Positions 21,706 through 34,020 of a DNA stretch of 64,000 nucleotides are shown piece by piece. The DNA comes from Talinum fruticosum. Taxonomy: Eukaryota > Streptophyta > Magnoliopsida > Caryophyllales > Talinaceae. The translations under genes were made by a program, and so were the position numbers. The first letter of the stretch is position 1; every line of letters starts with the position of its first letter. The stretch lies in contig JAITYX010000009.1 of assembly GCA_021018815.1 (NCBI GenBank), positions 10,232,501 to 10,296,500 on the forward strand, in the 5' to 3' direction. The notes under the pieces were generated by a model. The model ran no database searches, was not told the origin of the DNA, and worked only from the letters and a program-made list of their open reading frames with translations.

Positions 21706-23306
21706 ATGACTACCTTACGTGAACTTGCTGCACCTAACTTGGATACACAACTTTTACCTATCTCATATCCTGCATTGGACCGACCTCTAAAACCGAACTC
21801 CGGATTTTTAAATATGTTACCTAAATTTCATGGACTGCTCGGTGAGGACCCATATCGTCATATGAATGAGTTTATTATTACATGTTCCACTATGCAATTT
21901 GAGGGAATCACCCAAGACCAAATTAAGTTGAGAGCCTTTCCCTTTTCACTTCAGGATAAGGCTAAAGATTGGTTTTATTACTTACCACCTGCAACATTCA
22001 CTACATGGACCCAAGTTCATACAAGCATTTTTCGAGAAATTTTTTCCTACATCTAGGATAGGGTCCATTAGAAAGGAAATTTGTGGTATTAAACAGATGA
22101 TTGGGGAGAGTTTTTCTGAATATTGGGAGCGTTTTAATAAATTATGTGCTAGTTGTCCCCAACATCAAATTCCCGAGCATTTATTGATTCAATATTTTTA
22201 TGAAGGTTTATTACTAATAGGTAGAAATATGGTAGATGTTGCTAGTGGAGGGGCCTTGTTTAATAAGACTCAGCTCGAGGCTAGAGAATTGTTAAATATT
22301 ATGGCCCAAAATACTCAACAATTTGGAATGGGAGATACCCAATTTAGGAATGTCAATGAGTTCAATTTAGGTCCATCTCGTAGAGACCCAATTGTCCCAA
22401 ATTACTGTTATGTTGAATAAATTGGTCCACAGAGAAGAAGTAGTAGTTTGTAGTATTTGCTATTTAGAGGGTCATGTTGCTAATTCATGCCCTACACAAC
22501 AAAGAGGGCATGTGAATGCTATTTTTTCCAACCAAGGTCGAATGAATTATAACATATTCTCAAACACTTATGAAGAATGGAGTGATTACTCTAACCTTAG
22601 GTATGGATTTGAAGAAAACCCCTAGAATTTGATGAATCCATTGCTCATGAACAAAACTAATTATCTTTTAGAGCAAATCATTAAGAAGATGGATGACCAG
22701 AAAAAGGAGACTAACCTTAGGTTCCAAAACTTAGAGATGACCATAAAGCGGGTACAAGAGAAACAGATTGCCAATGATACCATGCTTAGTAACCTGCAAG
22801 CCCAAATGCAATCTCAACCTTTCCAAGATCCAAAAGAAAATGTGAGTGTCATAACACTTAATAATGGGAAAGAGTTAGAGGAACCTAGGAAAAACATAGA
22901 GGTAGAGCTAGAATTAGAGGTCAAGGAATCTGAACTTGACCAAAACAAAGATGACGCCTCTAATGCTAAGGAAATAGGTGAAAATAAGAAAGATCTTTAC
23001 AAGCCTATCCCACCTTTCCCTAGTAGACTAATAAGCACAACTCCTACAATAGATGAGGCAATTGAAGATATCATAGAAATATCTAGGAAGGCAGAAATCA
23101 ACATTCCTCTTCTAGATACCATGAAACGGGAACCTCGTTATGCTAAGTTCCTTAAAGATCTATTCACGAACAAATTAAAATTGAAATGGAACAACAAGAT
23201 AAGTGTGGGGGAGAATACATCTGCTCTTTTCCAAAAGAAATCTCTAACTAATTGCAAGTATGCAGGAGACCGGATCAATTTAGTGTGGGAAATGCAACTC
23301 GAATGA
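21706..23306 (+). pseudogene. Athila-like gag with partial protease linker, frameshifted
   Basis: The ATG at 21706 begins MTTLRELAAPNLDTQLL. The capsid-like core follows, with LPKFHGLLGEDPYRHMNEF and AFPFSLQDKAKDWFYYLPP. Near 22035 the frame shifts within T-rich sequence and continues with IRKEICGIKQMIGESFSEYW and CASCPQHQIPEHLLIQYFYE. A second shift near 22395 leads to a CX2CX4HX4C zinc knuckle (CSICYLEGHVANSC, about 22455-22497). A stop at 22623 precedes a last open stretch (22629-23306) with a coiled charged region, PPFPSRL, and the INIPLLDTMKREPRYAKFLK segment that precedes protease in Athila elements. The protease active site is absent. Confidence 0.85.
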
Positions 23307-24565
23307 TCCTTGAGCTACAAAGGTGTCGAGCCAAAGACGGTAAACAAAGGCGCTGGTTGGGAGGCAACCCAACATTTTCAGGGAAGTTTCTATAATTTTT
23401 ACTTTAATTTAATTTTTATTTTTATTTAGCATGCATTAGGGACAATGCATGAATTAAGCATGGGGAGTGCATCCTGCATTTTAATTTTATGCATTTATCT
23501 TTATTACATTTTAATTTTATGCATATATCTTTATCTTATTTTTGAAAAAAAAAAAATATTCTTGTAAAGAAATGCATGAACATGAATATATGCTAGGTTA
23601 ACTTGCTTAAATTTTTCTGTTTCTAATTTTTCTTTCCCTTTGAAAGTGAGAAATTTGAACATGTTAATTGTCATTCAGAGTTGTTTGAGTTGATTCTCAT
23701 ATATTTCTTCAATTAGTGACAATCATAATTTTTCTGTCGATTTGATCATGTTATATGATCGTGATAGAGGCAAATTGACTTAAACCGTTCACCTAGACTA
23801 CTGAACTTAGCAGATTGACTCATTAAAATTTTGATTTTTCTTGTTTTGCCTAAAAAAAAAAAAATTTAAAAAAAAATTGTTAGTTTACCAACATGGGTCG
23901 GAGTTGGTGGCTCGGCGCCATTTCCCTTAAGTTTAGGTCTCAAGTTGAGCCTTATGAATGGAGTAACCCATGCTGGGAGAGTCATGCCCCTTTTGGGCCG
24001 ATCAATGGCTCGAACCATACTAACGAAAAGAAAAAGAAAAAAAATAGAGTATTAACTCCAAGCACCTCTGTTTGGGTGAGTGGGAGACAGGGAGTGTTAT
24101 ATTTCTAAGACCCTATATGGGCCTCGAATATGTGCTTGAATGGAGTTATATATATATACATAATTGAAAAAAAAAAAAAAAAAGGTTTGCAAAACAAGTT
24201 TATTATCGATTTTTAGTGAGTTCTCTCGCTGATTCGAGTGTCTCTATAACCATACTGCACCTTAATTTTTCCCATCCTAAAAAGTTTTAGACCTCTTGAC
24301 CGGAATGTACATGTTTGAAAAAGATGGATAAATTTTTGATTGTTGCTTAATTAAAAGAGATATTGTGAGGCTGATGAATAAACTTTCCGATGGCAATGAA
24401 AATGTTTAGTTCTTCACTTGCTAGGGAAAGACAAAAATTTCATCAAAGTATTTTTTGAAAGCAAGGCAAACTTAGTATATATTTTATGTTTTATGTATAT
24501 CTTTATAAGAAAGCGTATTATTAGATCGAGTCTTAGATTTCTTTGCACGAGGACGTCCAAAGTCT
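23307..24565 (+). other. Non-coding internal region of the gag-only element
   Basis: Takes the place where pol would be. It has GCATGCATTAGGGACAATGC-type sequence near 23430, poly-A stretches, and an ORF-like patch at 23893-24108 without a known domain. No RT, RNase H or integrase motif in any frame that I could read. Confidence 0.7.
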
Positions 24566-24579
24566 AAGTGTGGGGGATT
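24566..24579 (+). other. Polypurine tract of the gag-only element
   Basis: AAGTGTGGGGGATT directly precedes the 3' LTR start TGTTAAG. Confidence 0.8.
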
Positions 24580-26731
24580 TGTTAAGTCGTATTTTATACG
24601 TATTTTTAGTAGTTATTTAGTTTATATTATATAGTTTATTTTATCTAATTTATTCTATTTTGTCTATTTATAGGTAATTATCGAATAAAGTGGGGAAGAG
24701 AAGAAAAGTCATTAAAAGTGGATTTTTAGCTACCGACAAGCATCCAAGAAAATATATGAAGTCGGTCCATAAATATAATATGTAATAAAATATTTATTTT
24801 AGGATATTATATTTTAGGAAATCCTAAGTGGAATAGAAAAGGAAACTTAGAAGAGAAGAAAGAGAAATAAACCCTAACTCTTTCACCCTATATATACTAC
24901 TTATTATCATCATGGAGAGGGGACCTAGACCCACACACAATCACCACCTCTTGCCTTTGCTGTCCACGGCAGCCACCACTGCTTGCTGCCGCCTACACCT
25001 GCTGCCCAGCCACCAGCCAGCCGCTGCACCTGCCGCCTGAACCCTTGCTGCCGTTGCTGTCCGCTTGCTGCTGCTGCTGTCCGCTTGCTGCCACTGCTGT
25101 CCGCTGCCCAGCCAGCCACCATCCATCATCATCTTCTTCATCTTCCCGGGTCAAAGAAACTAATATCGGTAGTATAATTTAGTTTTGTAATTTTTATTAG
25201 AAAAGATTGAGTTTTTATTGATAGATTAATACTAAAGATGCTAGTTTTATTTAGTTTACATGTTTTAACTTACATTATGTGTGAGTAGTTTTTCTTATAC
25301 TTGGTATAATCTACTTGAAGCCATGTTAAATTATTTATTTTGAAACAAAGTTTCGATTTTTATTGTCTTATTGATTCAATCCATGATTTTATGATAATTT
25401 GTGTTTAATGTTTATGAATTTATGTCTAATTAATTAGAGTGCACGCTATTTAGTTTTATATAAATTCATGTGATAGTTTAGAGGGTTTAAGTACGTAATT
25501 GCTTGATCTTTTAGACATAAGTATCACCCTAGTTAATCATGGATGGCTCATACCCATCTCTTTTAATTAGGAAATTATCATAGATCCTTCTTAAATCAAT
25601 TTGCTAGTAGATTGGTTATTAGGTGCTAGATGATGTTTTTCTAATACTTAATGCTCTAATTTGATTAAATTCTAGTGCTAGTGCTAGGGTTATCAATATT
25701 AGTAGGGTTTATATTAGGGCTAGGCCTAAGTAAACTAATAACTAAGGAAAAACGGGGAAGATCCGCTAGTGGTTGTCTTCTACGGTTTAGCTCATGGGTA
25801 GATCAATTTGTGTGTTAATGATAAATAATAATTTGCATGGTGGATATAGATTATACTAAGTGTTTTTATAAATTTGCTATCTTTGATAATTATTTGTTTG
25901 CTTTTTAGTTATTTTCTTTAGTTTGGCAATTTTTTTTATAAATACATAGTCTTTTATTATTAATTTCGTTACCCCCTAAAGATCAGTATTTTAGGTTAGT
26001 TTTAGTAATTTTATTTTAATTTAATTTTGAGTCTTTACATATTTTAATTTTCAGAATTAATTTTCTGTCAGTTTTTATTATTTTTGAGTCAGTTTGTTAG
26101 AAATTAGTTTAAAAATAGTTTCTTTTGTTATTTTTCGTGTTTTATTTTCTTTTAGGGTTTAGATAGAGTCCTAGTTTGCTGTGATTAAATTTTAGAATTT
26201 TTGGAATTAATTTGATATTTTTTCAGATTTAATTCTTGAATTTAATTACTGCAGGTTTTTAATAAAATAAATTCGTAAATTAGATTTTAAATTTTGTTTT
26301 TATATTTTTTGGGTCTGGTTAGGTTTAGAAAATTAGTATTATTATTCTGGGTAATTTTAGTATTTATTTTCGTAAGTATTTTAGTGCAGAATTTTACTTA
26401 TTTAATTTTCTGTTTTAGAATTTGTTTATTTTCTGCTTTAGTTTTCTATTTTAATTATTCTAAAAATATACAAAAATATTTCTGGGTTATTGTAGTTTTA
26501 TTATTCTGTATAAATTATTTATTTAGTTATTAGATAATTTTCTATGAATTTTAGTTATTGATTTTAATTTATATTTTCTATTTTGTTTTTAAGAGTAGTA
26601 AATTTAATTAGATTAAAACTTGCATGTTATTATATCTTTCCTCGTGGATTCGATCCCTACTTGCCCTTGCTATATTGTTTATTATAAGTTTAAGTAGTGG
26701 TTTAATTTGTTGCTGTACGACAAGCTTAACA
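24580..26731 (+). repeat. 3' LTR of the gag-only element
   Basis: 2152 bases, the same length as the 5' LTR, and nearly identical to it. It is followed by the target duplication GGAAG at 26732-26736. Confidence 0.95.
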
Positions 26732-26950
26732 GGAAGAAGCACCACCTTCCCAAGAATCAAGCCTAGTTGGGCCCATCGGGGTTAATAGCTCGAACCTCTT
26801 CCAAAAGATATTATTAAAGGTACAGACCTAATGGTTAAAATTAAAAGTAACTATGTTCAAGGTTGCCTAAATGCAACATGCCTAATGCAAAACGCATTAA
26901 GAAAACTCACAACTCAAATTTTCAATTCTCACCCTCTTAATAAGTGATAA
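26732..26950 (-). other. Untranslated leader of element A (part 2)
   Basis: Resumption of the element A leader after the nested gag-only element. It runs to the primer binding site and shows no ORF. Confidence 0.65.
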
Positions 26951-26967
26951 TCCCCAGTGAGTCGCCA
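26951..26967 (-). other. Primer binding site of element A
   Basis: On the minus strand TGGCGACTCACTGGGGA follows the LTR end CCTACA with one base between. TGGCGACTC-type sites are usual in Tat/Ogre-like elements. Confidence 0.8.
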
Positions 26968-26968
26968 T

Positions 26969-27366
26969 TGTAGGAACCAGCGGCCTCGGCCGGTTCGCCC
27001 CATAGGGAGGCGAGGCTGATCGAAGAGTCGTGTTTCCCCATGAATGTTGAGTCTATTTTGATTTTTCAAGGTTCATTTTTGAAGAAGGTTTTTTAAAGTT
27101 TATTAGAAATGGGGATGTACCTTTTATTAAGATTTCCAATTTTGATAATTCGAGTTAAAGCGGCTTAAACAAAATAATGAGTTGCGATTTCATTAATCTT
27201 ATTTTAGAAATTAGTTTTAGAAGTCTCGGGATGTTATTCATAATTTAGGAAGATAAAAAAACATTAAATTTAATTGTGCCGCAAGGCTTTTGGGCCAAAA
27301 CACTTGTGAAAACACCGGTTTGGACCAAAGCCTTTTCCGTTAATCGGAGGGCGCGGCAAGAGCCGG
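26969..27366 (-). repeat. 5' LTR of element A, 3' part
   Basis: The minus-strand end reads GGTTCCTACA, as in LTR C. It aligns with LTR C near 9000-9280. It is cut at 27366 by Copia II and continues at 38271. Confidence 0.8.
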
Positions 27367-28966
27367 TGAAGACTCGAAATTTATACTTACACTTTTCTGA
27401 GTTCCATCGAGGATTCAGGTATAAGACTTCATCTCTTATAGGGTTTTGATTTCAAGTCATTCCATGTGCCTTAGAAGCCTTTACGAGTAATATAACATTT
27501 TCTCCGAGTGTTATAGAAACTATTATATATGTTTATGCGTAACTCGATCGACTCGGAAAGCATACCTGTACTTACCACTTCACGCTCGGTTTTGAGTCAC
27601 TCAACACTCGGATATATCGCATGTTCAAACACTTTATTTCACGCACATAAACTCGAGTCCGACTTCATTTTACAGGAATTACATTGTTAATTTACTATTC
27701 CAAGTCGAGTATATTTAGTTTGAACTTTGTTTAGTCTATATCAAGTTTGTTTACTCGATCCTTTGACTTGTTTATCTTCTAGTCTAACTAAGATGGAATT
27801 TGAGTATCATGGATATTAAACTTAGAAAATTCCATTCCTTTTCCGACTCGGATAATTAGTCACTTAATTATATTAATTACGTTATTATCTCGTGTCTAAT
27901 CTTGGACCAAAGTATTTTATACTTTGAGAACCAAATTGATTTACTTTTGTAGGTTATTCAAACGAAGCTATCCTAATTTTGAATTACATAAGTAACCGGC
28001 TTCAAAACGTCAAATCACCAGCGAGACAAAGCTTTTTCCACCTCGACCTAGCCCCGGACAATCGTGTCGGGGTTGTCCGTTTCCAAAGCTGGAAATCCGC
28101 AACACTAAGCTCAACGATGGTTTCCACCTTATTTTTCAAGACACCACCAGTGGTCTTAGGACTTCCAAAGGAGTCAAGAGCCGTTTCCCAACGTTCATAT
28201 CTCAACGGATATTTTCCGAGTGGCTCGGAAAATCCTTTACAACGATCACAAGGGACTTCTAATCGGAAGATGGACACAACGGCTAAGTTGCTTGGTCATC
28301 TATAAATAGAAGCCAACTTCCAAGACTTGAAGATTGCTTGAACCAACTATTAATACACATACTTGAGCAAAAGTCATTGTATTCATTGTCAATCTTCTAC
28401 TTACAACTCCAATTCCGTATTTATTAATTCTCCGAGTTGTAAGGTCTTGTACTCGATTACAAACACTCTCTTTCTTACTCTCTAAGTAAGGTCCCTTGAC
28501 CGAGTCGTAAGGGTTAAGTCAGCTCGGTGTCCCTAACTCGTAAGGGCGATCTCGGTTAGGAAGTACTAGATCGAGATAAGGTAATTTCTGAGTCTAGGAA
28601 AAACTTCTACGGAGTTGTCTAAGGGAGCAACTCGGCTGAGTCGATCTACTGAATTTTGTGGACTCAAAATACTGGATTTGACTTTGTGCTTGGATTAGCA
28701 CGGTCCGTGGTTTTCTGCCCCGGGAGGGTTTCCACGTACTTTCTAAGTTATTATTTTTCCGAGTGCATTATAGACTCGGATTGTTTCAAAGTTCCGCTTA
28801 ATCTGTTTCTTCACTCTTCATTGAATTCCGAGTTAGTACTTTTCCGAGCTCATCCTTGACTCTCGCTCACCTCGTATTCATATCTATCTTAAATTTCAAG
28901 CAAATTTCACCATCACCCTATTCACCCCCTCTAGGGTGACTTAGCCTCTCTCAGAGCAAACCTTCA
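27367..28966 (+). repeat. 5' LTR of Copia element II
   Basis: TGAAGACTCG...AACCTTCA, 1600 bases, ending just before the primer binding site. A TATA box is at 28301. It differs from the 3' LTR at many positions, so the insertion is not recent. Confidence 0.9.
28301..28308 (+). promoter_or_regulatory. TATA box of the 5' LTR, Copia II
   Basis: GTCATCTATAAATAGAAGCC. The same sequence is in the 3' LTR at about 37610 and, diverged, in element III at 47364. Confidence 0.65.
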
Positions 28967-28968
28967 AT

Positions 28969-28980
28969 TGGTATCGAGCC
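28969..28980 (+). other. Primer binding site of Copia II
   Basis: TGGTATCGAGCC, two bases after the LTR. It resembles the TGGTATCAGAGC site complementary to initiator Met tRNA, with one base missing. Confidence 0.8.
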
Positions 28981-29025
28981 TAGCCTTTTAGAAAGGATCT
29001 AACCATCCAAAGGTTTAAAGATCAA

Positions 29026-30320
29026 ATGGGTCGAGAATAACGGAGAGTTCGATGAAGGAAGATCTTCCAGCGAGACCACCAAAGTTCAAAGGATCTAACT
29101 TCGTGCACTTGGAAGAAACTCATGGAATGTTCTCTGCTAGATCATGATGAGGATGTTTGGAACATCATACAAGGAGGAAACTACATTCCCATGAAGACGG
29201 AAGAAACAAGACTCGTACCTAAGACAAAGGTCGAGTTCACTCTCGATGAAGCGAGAAGTTCGAAAGAACTTCAAGGCAATGAACATTCCGATGTGCGCCA
29301 TCAGCTCGGAAGAATACAATCGAGTGTCTACCTGTGATACAGCCAAAGAAGTATGGGACACGCTGGTCAACACCTATGAAGGCACAAGCCAGGTCGGACA
29401 AGCGAAGATAAGCCAATATCTTCATAAGTATGAGCTGTTCAAGATGGAGCCGAAGAAAACATCACTCATATGTTCATTCGCTTTACTGAGATTACCAACA
29501 ATCTCAAATCTCTGGGTAAAAAGATTTCCCACGAGGAAATGTGCGAGAAAGATACTCGAAGCCTACCTAAGAAAAGATGAGGTCCCAAAGTGATAGCTAT
29601 CGAAGAGGCTCGGAACTTGTCTCTACTAAAGCCGGACGAACTCATTGGGAAGCTTCTCACCCATGAGATCCACCTGGAAGAGGAGGATGCAGAGGTCAAC
29701 ACCAAAAAGAACATTGCGCTGAAAGCCTCGGAAACCGGAGAAGCAGATCCGAGTTCTTCGACTCGGAAGAGGATCCCATGGCACTTATCGCTAGAGGCTT
29801 CAAGAGAATGATGAAGCACAAGAGATGGGATAAGAAGCCAAGAGAAGAGTTCTATAAGAAAGACAAGAAGGATAAAAAAGGTAAATACTCTTCCCCTTCA
29901 AAGTTATCTTTCACTAAGAATTCTGGTTGTTTTGAATGTGGTAGCAAGGAACACATAGTCAAGGACTGTCCCAAGAGAAAAAGGGACAGAAGAAAGAAAA
30001 AGGCTATGATGGCCACATGGAGTGACGAGGACTCATCGGAAGAGAACGAGGACTCGGATGACTCAAAGTGTCCGATGGCACTTTCGATTCGAAGTGGAAA
30101 TAGAGTCGGACATAGATCAATCGGACAATGAGGAAGCAAATCCTCAAGAGGTAATTGAATACTTTCTCAAATTTTCCAAAGTTGGTTTAGCCAAGTATAT
30201 TTTCACTTTGAAAGAGAAGTCCAATTCCGATTCTTCTCATTTTAAAGAACAACTTGAGTAAATTTCTTCGAGAGCATTTCTTCAAAAATGAGTTGGAAAA
30301 ACTGAGACTTACACTCACGA
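29026..30320 (+). pseudogene. Gag of Copia II, broken
   Basis: The likely start ATG at 29026 is followed within a few codons by a stop. Recognisable parts are DEDVWNIIQGGNYIP (about 29150-29190), the MCAISSEEYNRVSTCDTAKE segment (about 29290-29350), the LSLLKPDELIGKLLTHEI segment (about 29620-29670), and an intact CX2CX4HX4C zinc knuckle CFECGSKEHIVKDC (about 29930-29970) in a lysine-rich context. An acidic coiled tail (30022-30261) follows. At least three frameshifts. Confidence 0.85.
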
Positions 30321-30849
30321 GATCTCAAGACTAGTGCTCAAACCAATGAGACTGAGTCCGAGTTACTCGAAAAAGAAAATGAGCAACTAAAGCAAAAGCT
30401 CAACGAGTCTCAAGATCTTGTTTTAAAATTTACTCAAGGTCGAAGAACCTTGATGTGCTCTTGGGATCTCAATGTGTCTCATTTAGAAAAGAAGGTCTTG
30501 GTTTTAACAAAGAGGAGGAATCCAATTCCTACTCGGAGCTTTTCAAAAGGATTCCGGAACTGTAAAGTTCGGGAAGGCTGAGCACGGTCCATTCATAAAA
30601 ATGAAAGGAGGACTAAGCCCGGACCAGACTTACGGAAGAAAATCATCTACACCGGTTTATAAGAGAAAAGCTTTTCAAAAGGAAGAGACATAGACTCGGT
30701 TCTCTAAGTGGAAGACTCGGAATCAAACCAAACCCAAAGTCATTCAAATCGGGGTTCGGAAAAACCTTCTTCCTCGGAAAAGGACCACAATAAAGAGTGT
30801 TACTAGGTTCATTAGTGGAAGTGAGAAGGGTTAGTTTATCTCTGTTTTG

Positions 30850-31149
30850 CAGGCCACTCAGAAAAGAGCAAAAGGGCATTGGTACCTTAACGGTGGATGC
30901 TCACACCACATGTCGGGAAATTCGGGACTCTTTTCCGAGTTAGAAGAGTACAAAGGAGGAAAAGTCACATTTGGAGATGACAGCAAAGGCAAGATAATTA
31001 GGATAGGCAAGATTGAAAAAGGAAGCAATATGGTCAGCCTAGTATACCTTGTCAAAGGGTTAAAGTACAACCTACTTAGCATCTCTCAATTGTGTGATAA
31101 AGGTCAAGAGGTAAGATTCACTCAAACCAAGCTGTTATATTTCGGATGA
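30850..31149 (+). pseudogene. Aspartic protease of Copia II, active site altered
   Basis: HWYLNGGCSHHMSGNSGLF corresponds to the Copia protease active site, normally WYLDSGCSRHM; the catalytic Asp is Asn here and the following Ser is Gly. The rest, with VTFGDDSKGKIIRIGKI and VKGLKYNLLSISQLCDKG, is well kept for 100 residues before a frameshift. With the Asp gone the protease would not cleave. Confidence 0.8.
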
Positions 31150-31249
31150 CACTACCAAGGAGATCAAGCTCTCGGGTAAGAGATCAGGTAACACTTACAT
31201 TATTCCTCTTTCTAACCCGAGTCAAAATTTATCTTGTTTAAAAGCATCA

Positions 31250-32142
31250 CCTCTTGATGACTCATGGACATGGCATCGTAGATTAGGTCATGTTAGCATG
31301 CATACTATTAAGAAACTGGCATCTCATGATTTAATCGGAGGATAACCTAATTGTGCTTTTAAGAAAGATAAAATTTGTGAAGCATGCACAAAAGGTGAAC
31401 AAGTCAGATCATCTTTCAAATCTCTGAAGACAGTTTCCACATCCAAGGTGCTTGAAATGCTACATATGGACTTATGTGGTGAAATCCCTGTTAAGAGTCT
31501 TGGAGGTAAATCATATGTACTGGTTATTGTTAATGATTACTCACAATTTACCTGGGTGTGTTTTCTTAAGCACAAAAATGAAGCATTCAAAGAGTTCGAG
31601 TAAGCTCTGCAGAAAAATCCAAGTTGAGTCTCGGACTCAAATCTAGAGAATTCGAATTGACCATGGAAGGGAGTTTGACTATTCGGAATTTACAGAGTTT
31701 TGTGACAAGAATGGTATTTCCCACAACTTCTCAGCACCAAGAACTCCTCAACAAAATGAAGTAGTGGAGAGAAAGAACAGAACTCTTGAAGAAATAGCTA
31801 GGACAATGATGATTGAACATAATCTACCCTACTATTTCTGGGCTGAGGCGAGTAAACACTGCAAACTACACCTTGAATAGATGCCTCATCAAACCCATCC
31901 TGAAGAAAACACCATACGAGCTCTACAAAGGGAAGAAACCCAATATCTCATACTTCAAACCCTTTAGATGTAAGTGTTTTGTTCATAACAATGGTAAGGA
32001 TCACTCGACCAAGTTTGATGCTCGGTCGGATGAAGATATTTTTCTGGGTTATTCTTCTCATAGCAAAGCTTATCGCATTTTTAATAAAAGAACTAACAAA
32101 GTGGAAGCAAGCATCCACGTTGTGTTTGATGAGATTGAATAG
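31250..32142 (+). pseudogene. GAG-pre-integrase and integrase of Copia II, broken
   Basis: The zinc-binding part has WTWHRRLGHVSMHTI and KICEACTKGEQ (HHCC). An in-frame stop sits between them at about 31343. The core has HMDLCGEI (first Asp), IDHGREFDYSEF (second Asp) and QQNEVVERKNRTLEE (Glu), so the DDE triad is complete but spread over different frames. It ends with the KPFRCKCFVHNNGKDH..FDARSDEDIFLGYSSHSKAYR segment shared by Copia integrases (stated as separate motifs). Confidence 0.85.
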
Positions 32143-32489
32143 GAAAAGCCAAGTGAATCATCATTCTTAGACCTAAAGCTCAGTAGAAATGATGATTGTG
32201 ATGAAAATGAGCCTATCAAGCATCAAACCTAACCAGCTCGGAATGAAGTCACTCGGAACAAAGTGACTCGAGAATGAGACAACTCAAGAACCCGCTTAGA
32301 ATGATGAAGGATAAAGCTGTTGAACAAGTTCACTCGGAACAGATCTCTCGAAGATCAACCAATTCAGCCTACGGATCTGGTGAATCGGAGAACAGATAAA
32401 GCATTTAAGTATGCTTCTAGTCATCCACTAGAAAACATATTATCTAATATCAATAGTGGGGTAAGAACTCGTTCCTCTCTTCAGAATCT

Positions 32490-33330
32490 ATGTGCATTCA
32501 CTGCATTCATTTCATAACTGAACCTAAAAATGCACTAGAGGCCCTAAATGAACCTGTATGGGTAGAGGCCATACAAGAGGAACTCAATCAATTCGAAAGA
32601 AACCAAGTCCGGACTCCGACCAAACGACCTTCTAACCACCCAGTCATAGGAACCAAATGGGTTTTCAAGAACAAACTGGATGAAGGTGGGTTGGTAGTCG
32701 AAATAAGGCTAGGATTGTGGCTCAAGGATACAATCGGGAAGAAGGGATTGATTGTGGGGAAACCTTCGCACTTGTTGCCGAATTGAAGCCATTAGAATCC
32801 TGTTAGCATTTGCATCTAGCATGAATATCAAGTTATATCAAATGGATGTTAAGTGCGCTTTTCTTAATGGCTTTATCGAAGAGGAAGTCTATGTTGAGCA
32901 GCCCCTGGATTTGAAAACTCAGAATTTCCAAATCATGTTTTCAAACTTCAAAAAGCTCTTTATGGTCTTAAACAAGCTCCCACGACTTGGTATGAAAAAC
33001 CGAGCAATTTCTTGGTTCAAAATGATTTTAGAAGAGGTCAGATTGACAAGACTCTCTTTATAAAAACCAAGGGGAAAGACTTCCTTATCGCTCATATATA
33101 TGTTGATGACATAATTTTTAGAGCTACTAATGAAATTATGTGTCGAGATTTTTCTGAGTTAATGAGACAAGAATTTCAAATGAGTATGATGGGAGAAGTC
33201 AATTTCTTCCTTGGTCTACAAATCAAGCAAGACAAAGATGGAATCTATGTCCATCAATCAAAGTACACCAAGGAGCTGCTGAAAAAGTATAAACTTCAAG
33301 ATGCGAAGCATACAGAGCAACAACTATGAG
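32490..33330 (+). pseudogene. Reverse transcriptase (RVT_2) of Copia II, broken
   Basis: Pieces in order: WVEAIQEELNQFERNQV and VIGTKWVFKNKLDEGG (32560-32700), IRILLAFASSMNIKLYQMDV and KCAFLNGFIEEEVYVEQP (32790-32910), then the active-site box IYVDDIIF (about 33096-33120), followed by MSMMGEVNFFLGLQIKQDKD. At least three frameshifts separate them. Confidence 0.88.
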
Positions 33331-33539
33331 CGAGTAGCATAAAACTAGACTTAGATGAAAAGGTAAACGAATAGATCGGAAGCTCTATCGAAGTATGATT
33401 GGATCTTTGCTATATCTTACTTCCAAGTAGGCCGGATATAATGTTTAGTGTTTGTTTATGCGCAAGATTCTAAGCTAATCCAAAAGAATCACATCTCACT
33501 GCGGTGAAGAGAATATTCGAGATATCTTGCAGGGACTCG

Positions 33540-34020
33540 GAATTTAGGTCTATGGTACTCTAGAGGCTCGGAACCGACCCTCACTTGGATACTTAGATGC
33601 TGATTATGCTGGGTACAAAGTTGATAGAAAGAGCACCTCAGGAGCTTGCCAATTTATAGGTCAATCCTTAATATCTTGGCACTCAAAGAAGCAAAACTCG
33701 GTAGCTCTATCAACTGCCGAGGCTGAGTATATTGTTTTGTGGATAATGCAACACTTGAGAGATCTTGGACTTTCTTTCAAATCTGTTCCAATCAAGTGTG
33801 ATAATCGAGTGTAATCGGCATCACCAAAAATCCAGTTCAGCACTCAAAGACGAAACACATTGAGGTCAAGTATCATTTCTTAAGAGACTAATCCGAGAAA
33901 GGTGATATTGAACTGGAATTCATTCCTACCAATCTTCAATTAGCTGATATCTTGACTAAACCACTTAGTGACGATCGGTTTTGCTTCATTAGGAATGAGC
34001 TTGGTATGATAAATGCATAA
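33540..34020 (+). pseudogene. RNase H of Copia II, broken
   Basis: DADYAGYKVDRKSTSGACQF, SWHSKKQNSVALSTAEAEYI, then KNPVQHSKTKHIEVKYHFLR and LADILTKPLSDDRF, ending at the stop at about 34018. These are the standard Copia RNase H blocks with frameshifts and one missing piece around 33740. Confidence 0.85.

Larger units (their letters stand above)
19339..26731 (+). mobile_element. Gag-only LTR retrotransposon (TR-GAG type, Athila-like), young insertion
   Basis: Complete element of 7393 bp. Two 2152-bp LTRs (TGTTAAG...CTTAACA) flank a primer binding site, a gag-like region, a non-coding stretch and a polypurine tract. The 5-bp target duplication GGAAG is perfect (19334-19338 and 26732-26736). 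No RT, RNase H or integrase is present. By eye the LTRs differ by three substitutions and four single-base length changes, so the insertion is recent. It lies in the leader of element A, in the opposite orientation. It must have used the enzymes of another element. The gag itself has frameshifts. Confidence 0.9.

Noticed and set aside
26641..26660. tRNA T-arm-like GGATTCGATCCC in the LTRs (also at 21401-21420)
   Set aside because: No cloverleaf can be built around it. The CTCGTGG.TTCGA.CC motif is a usual part of Athila-type LTR 3' ends.
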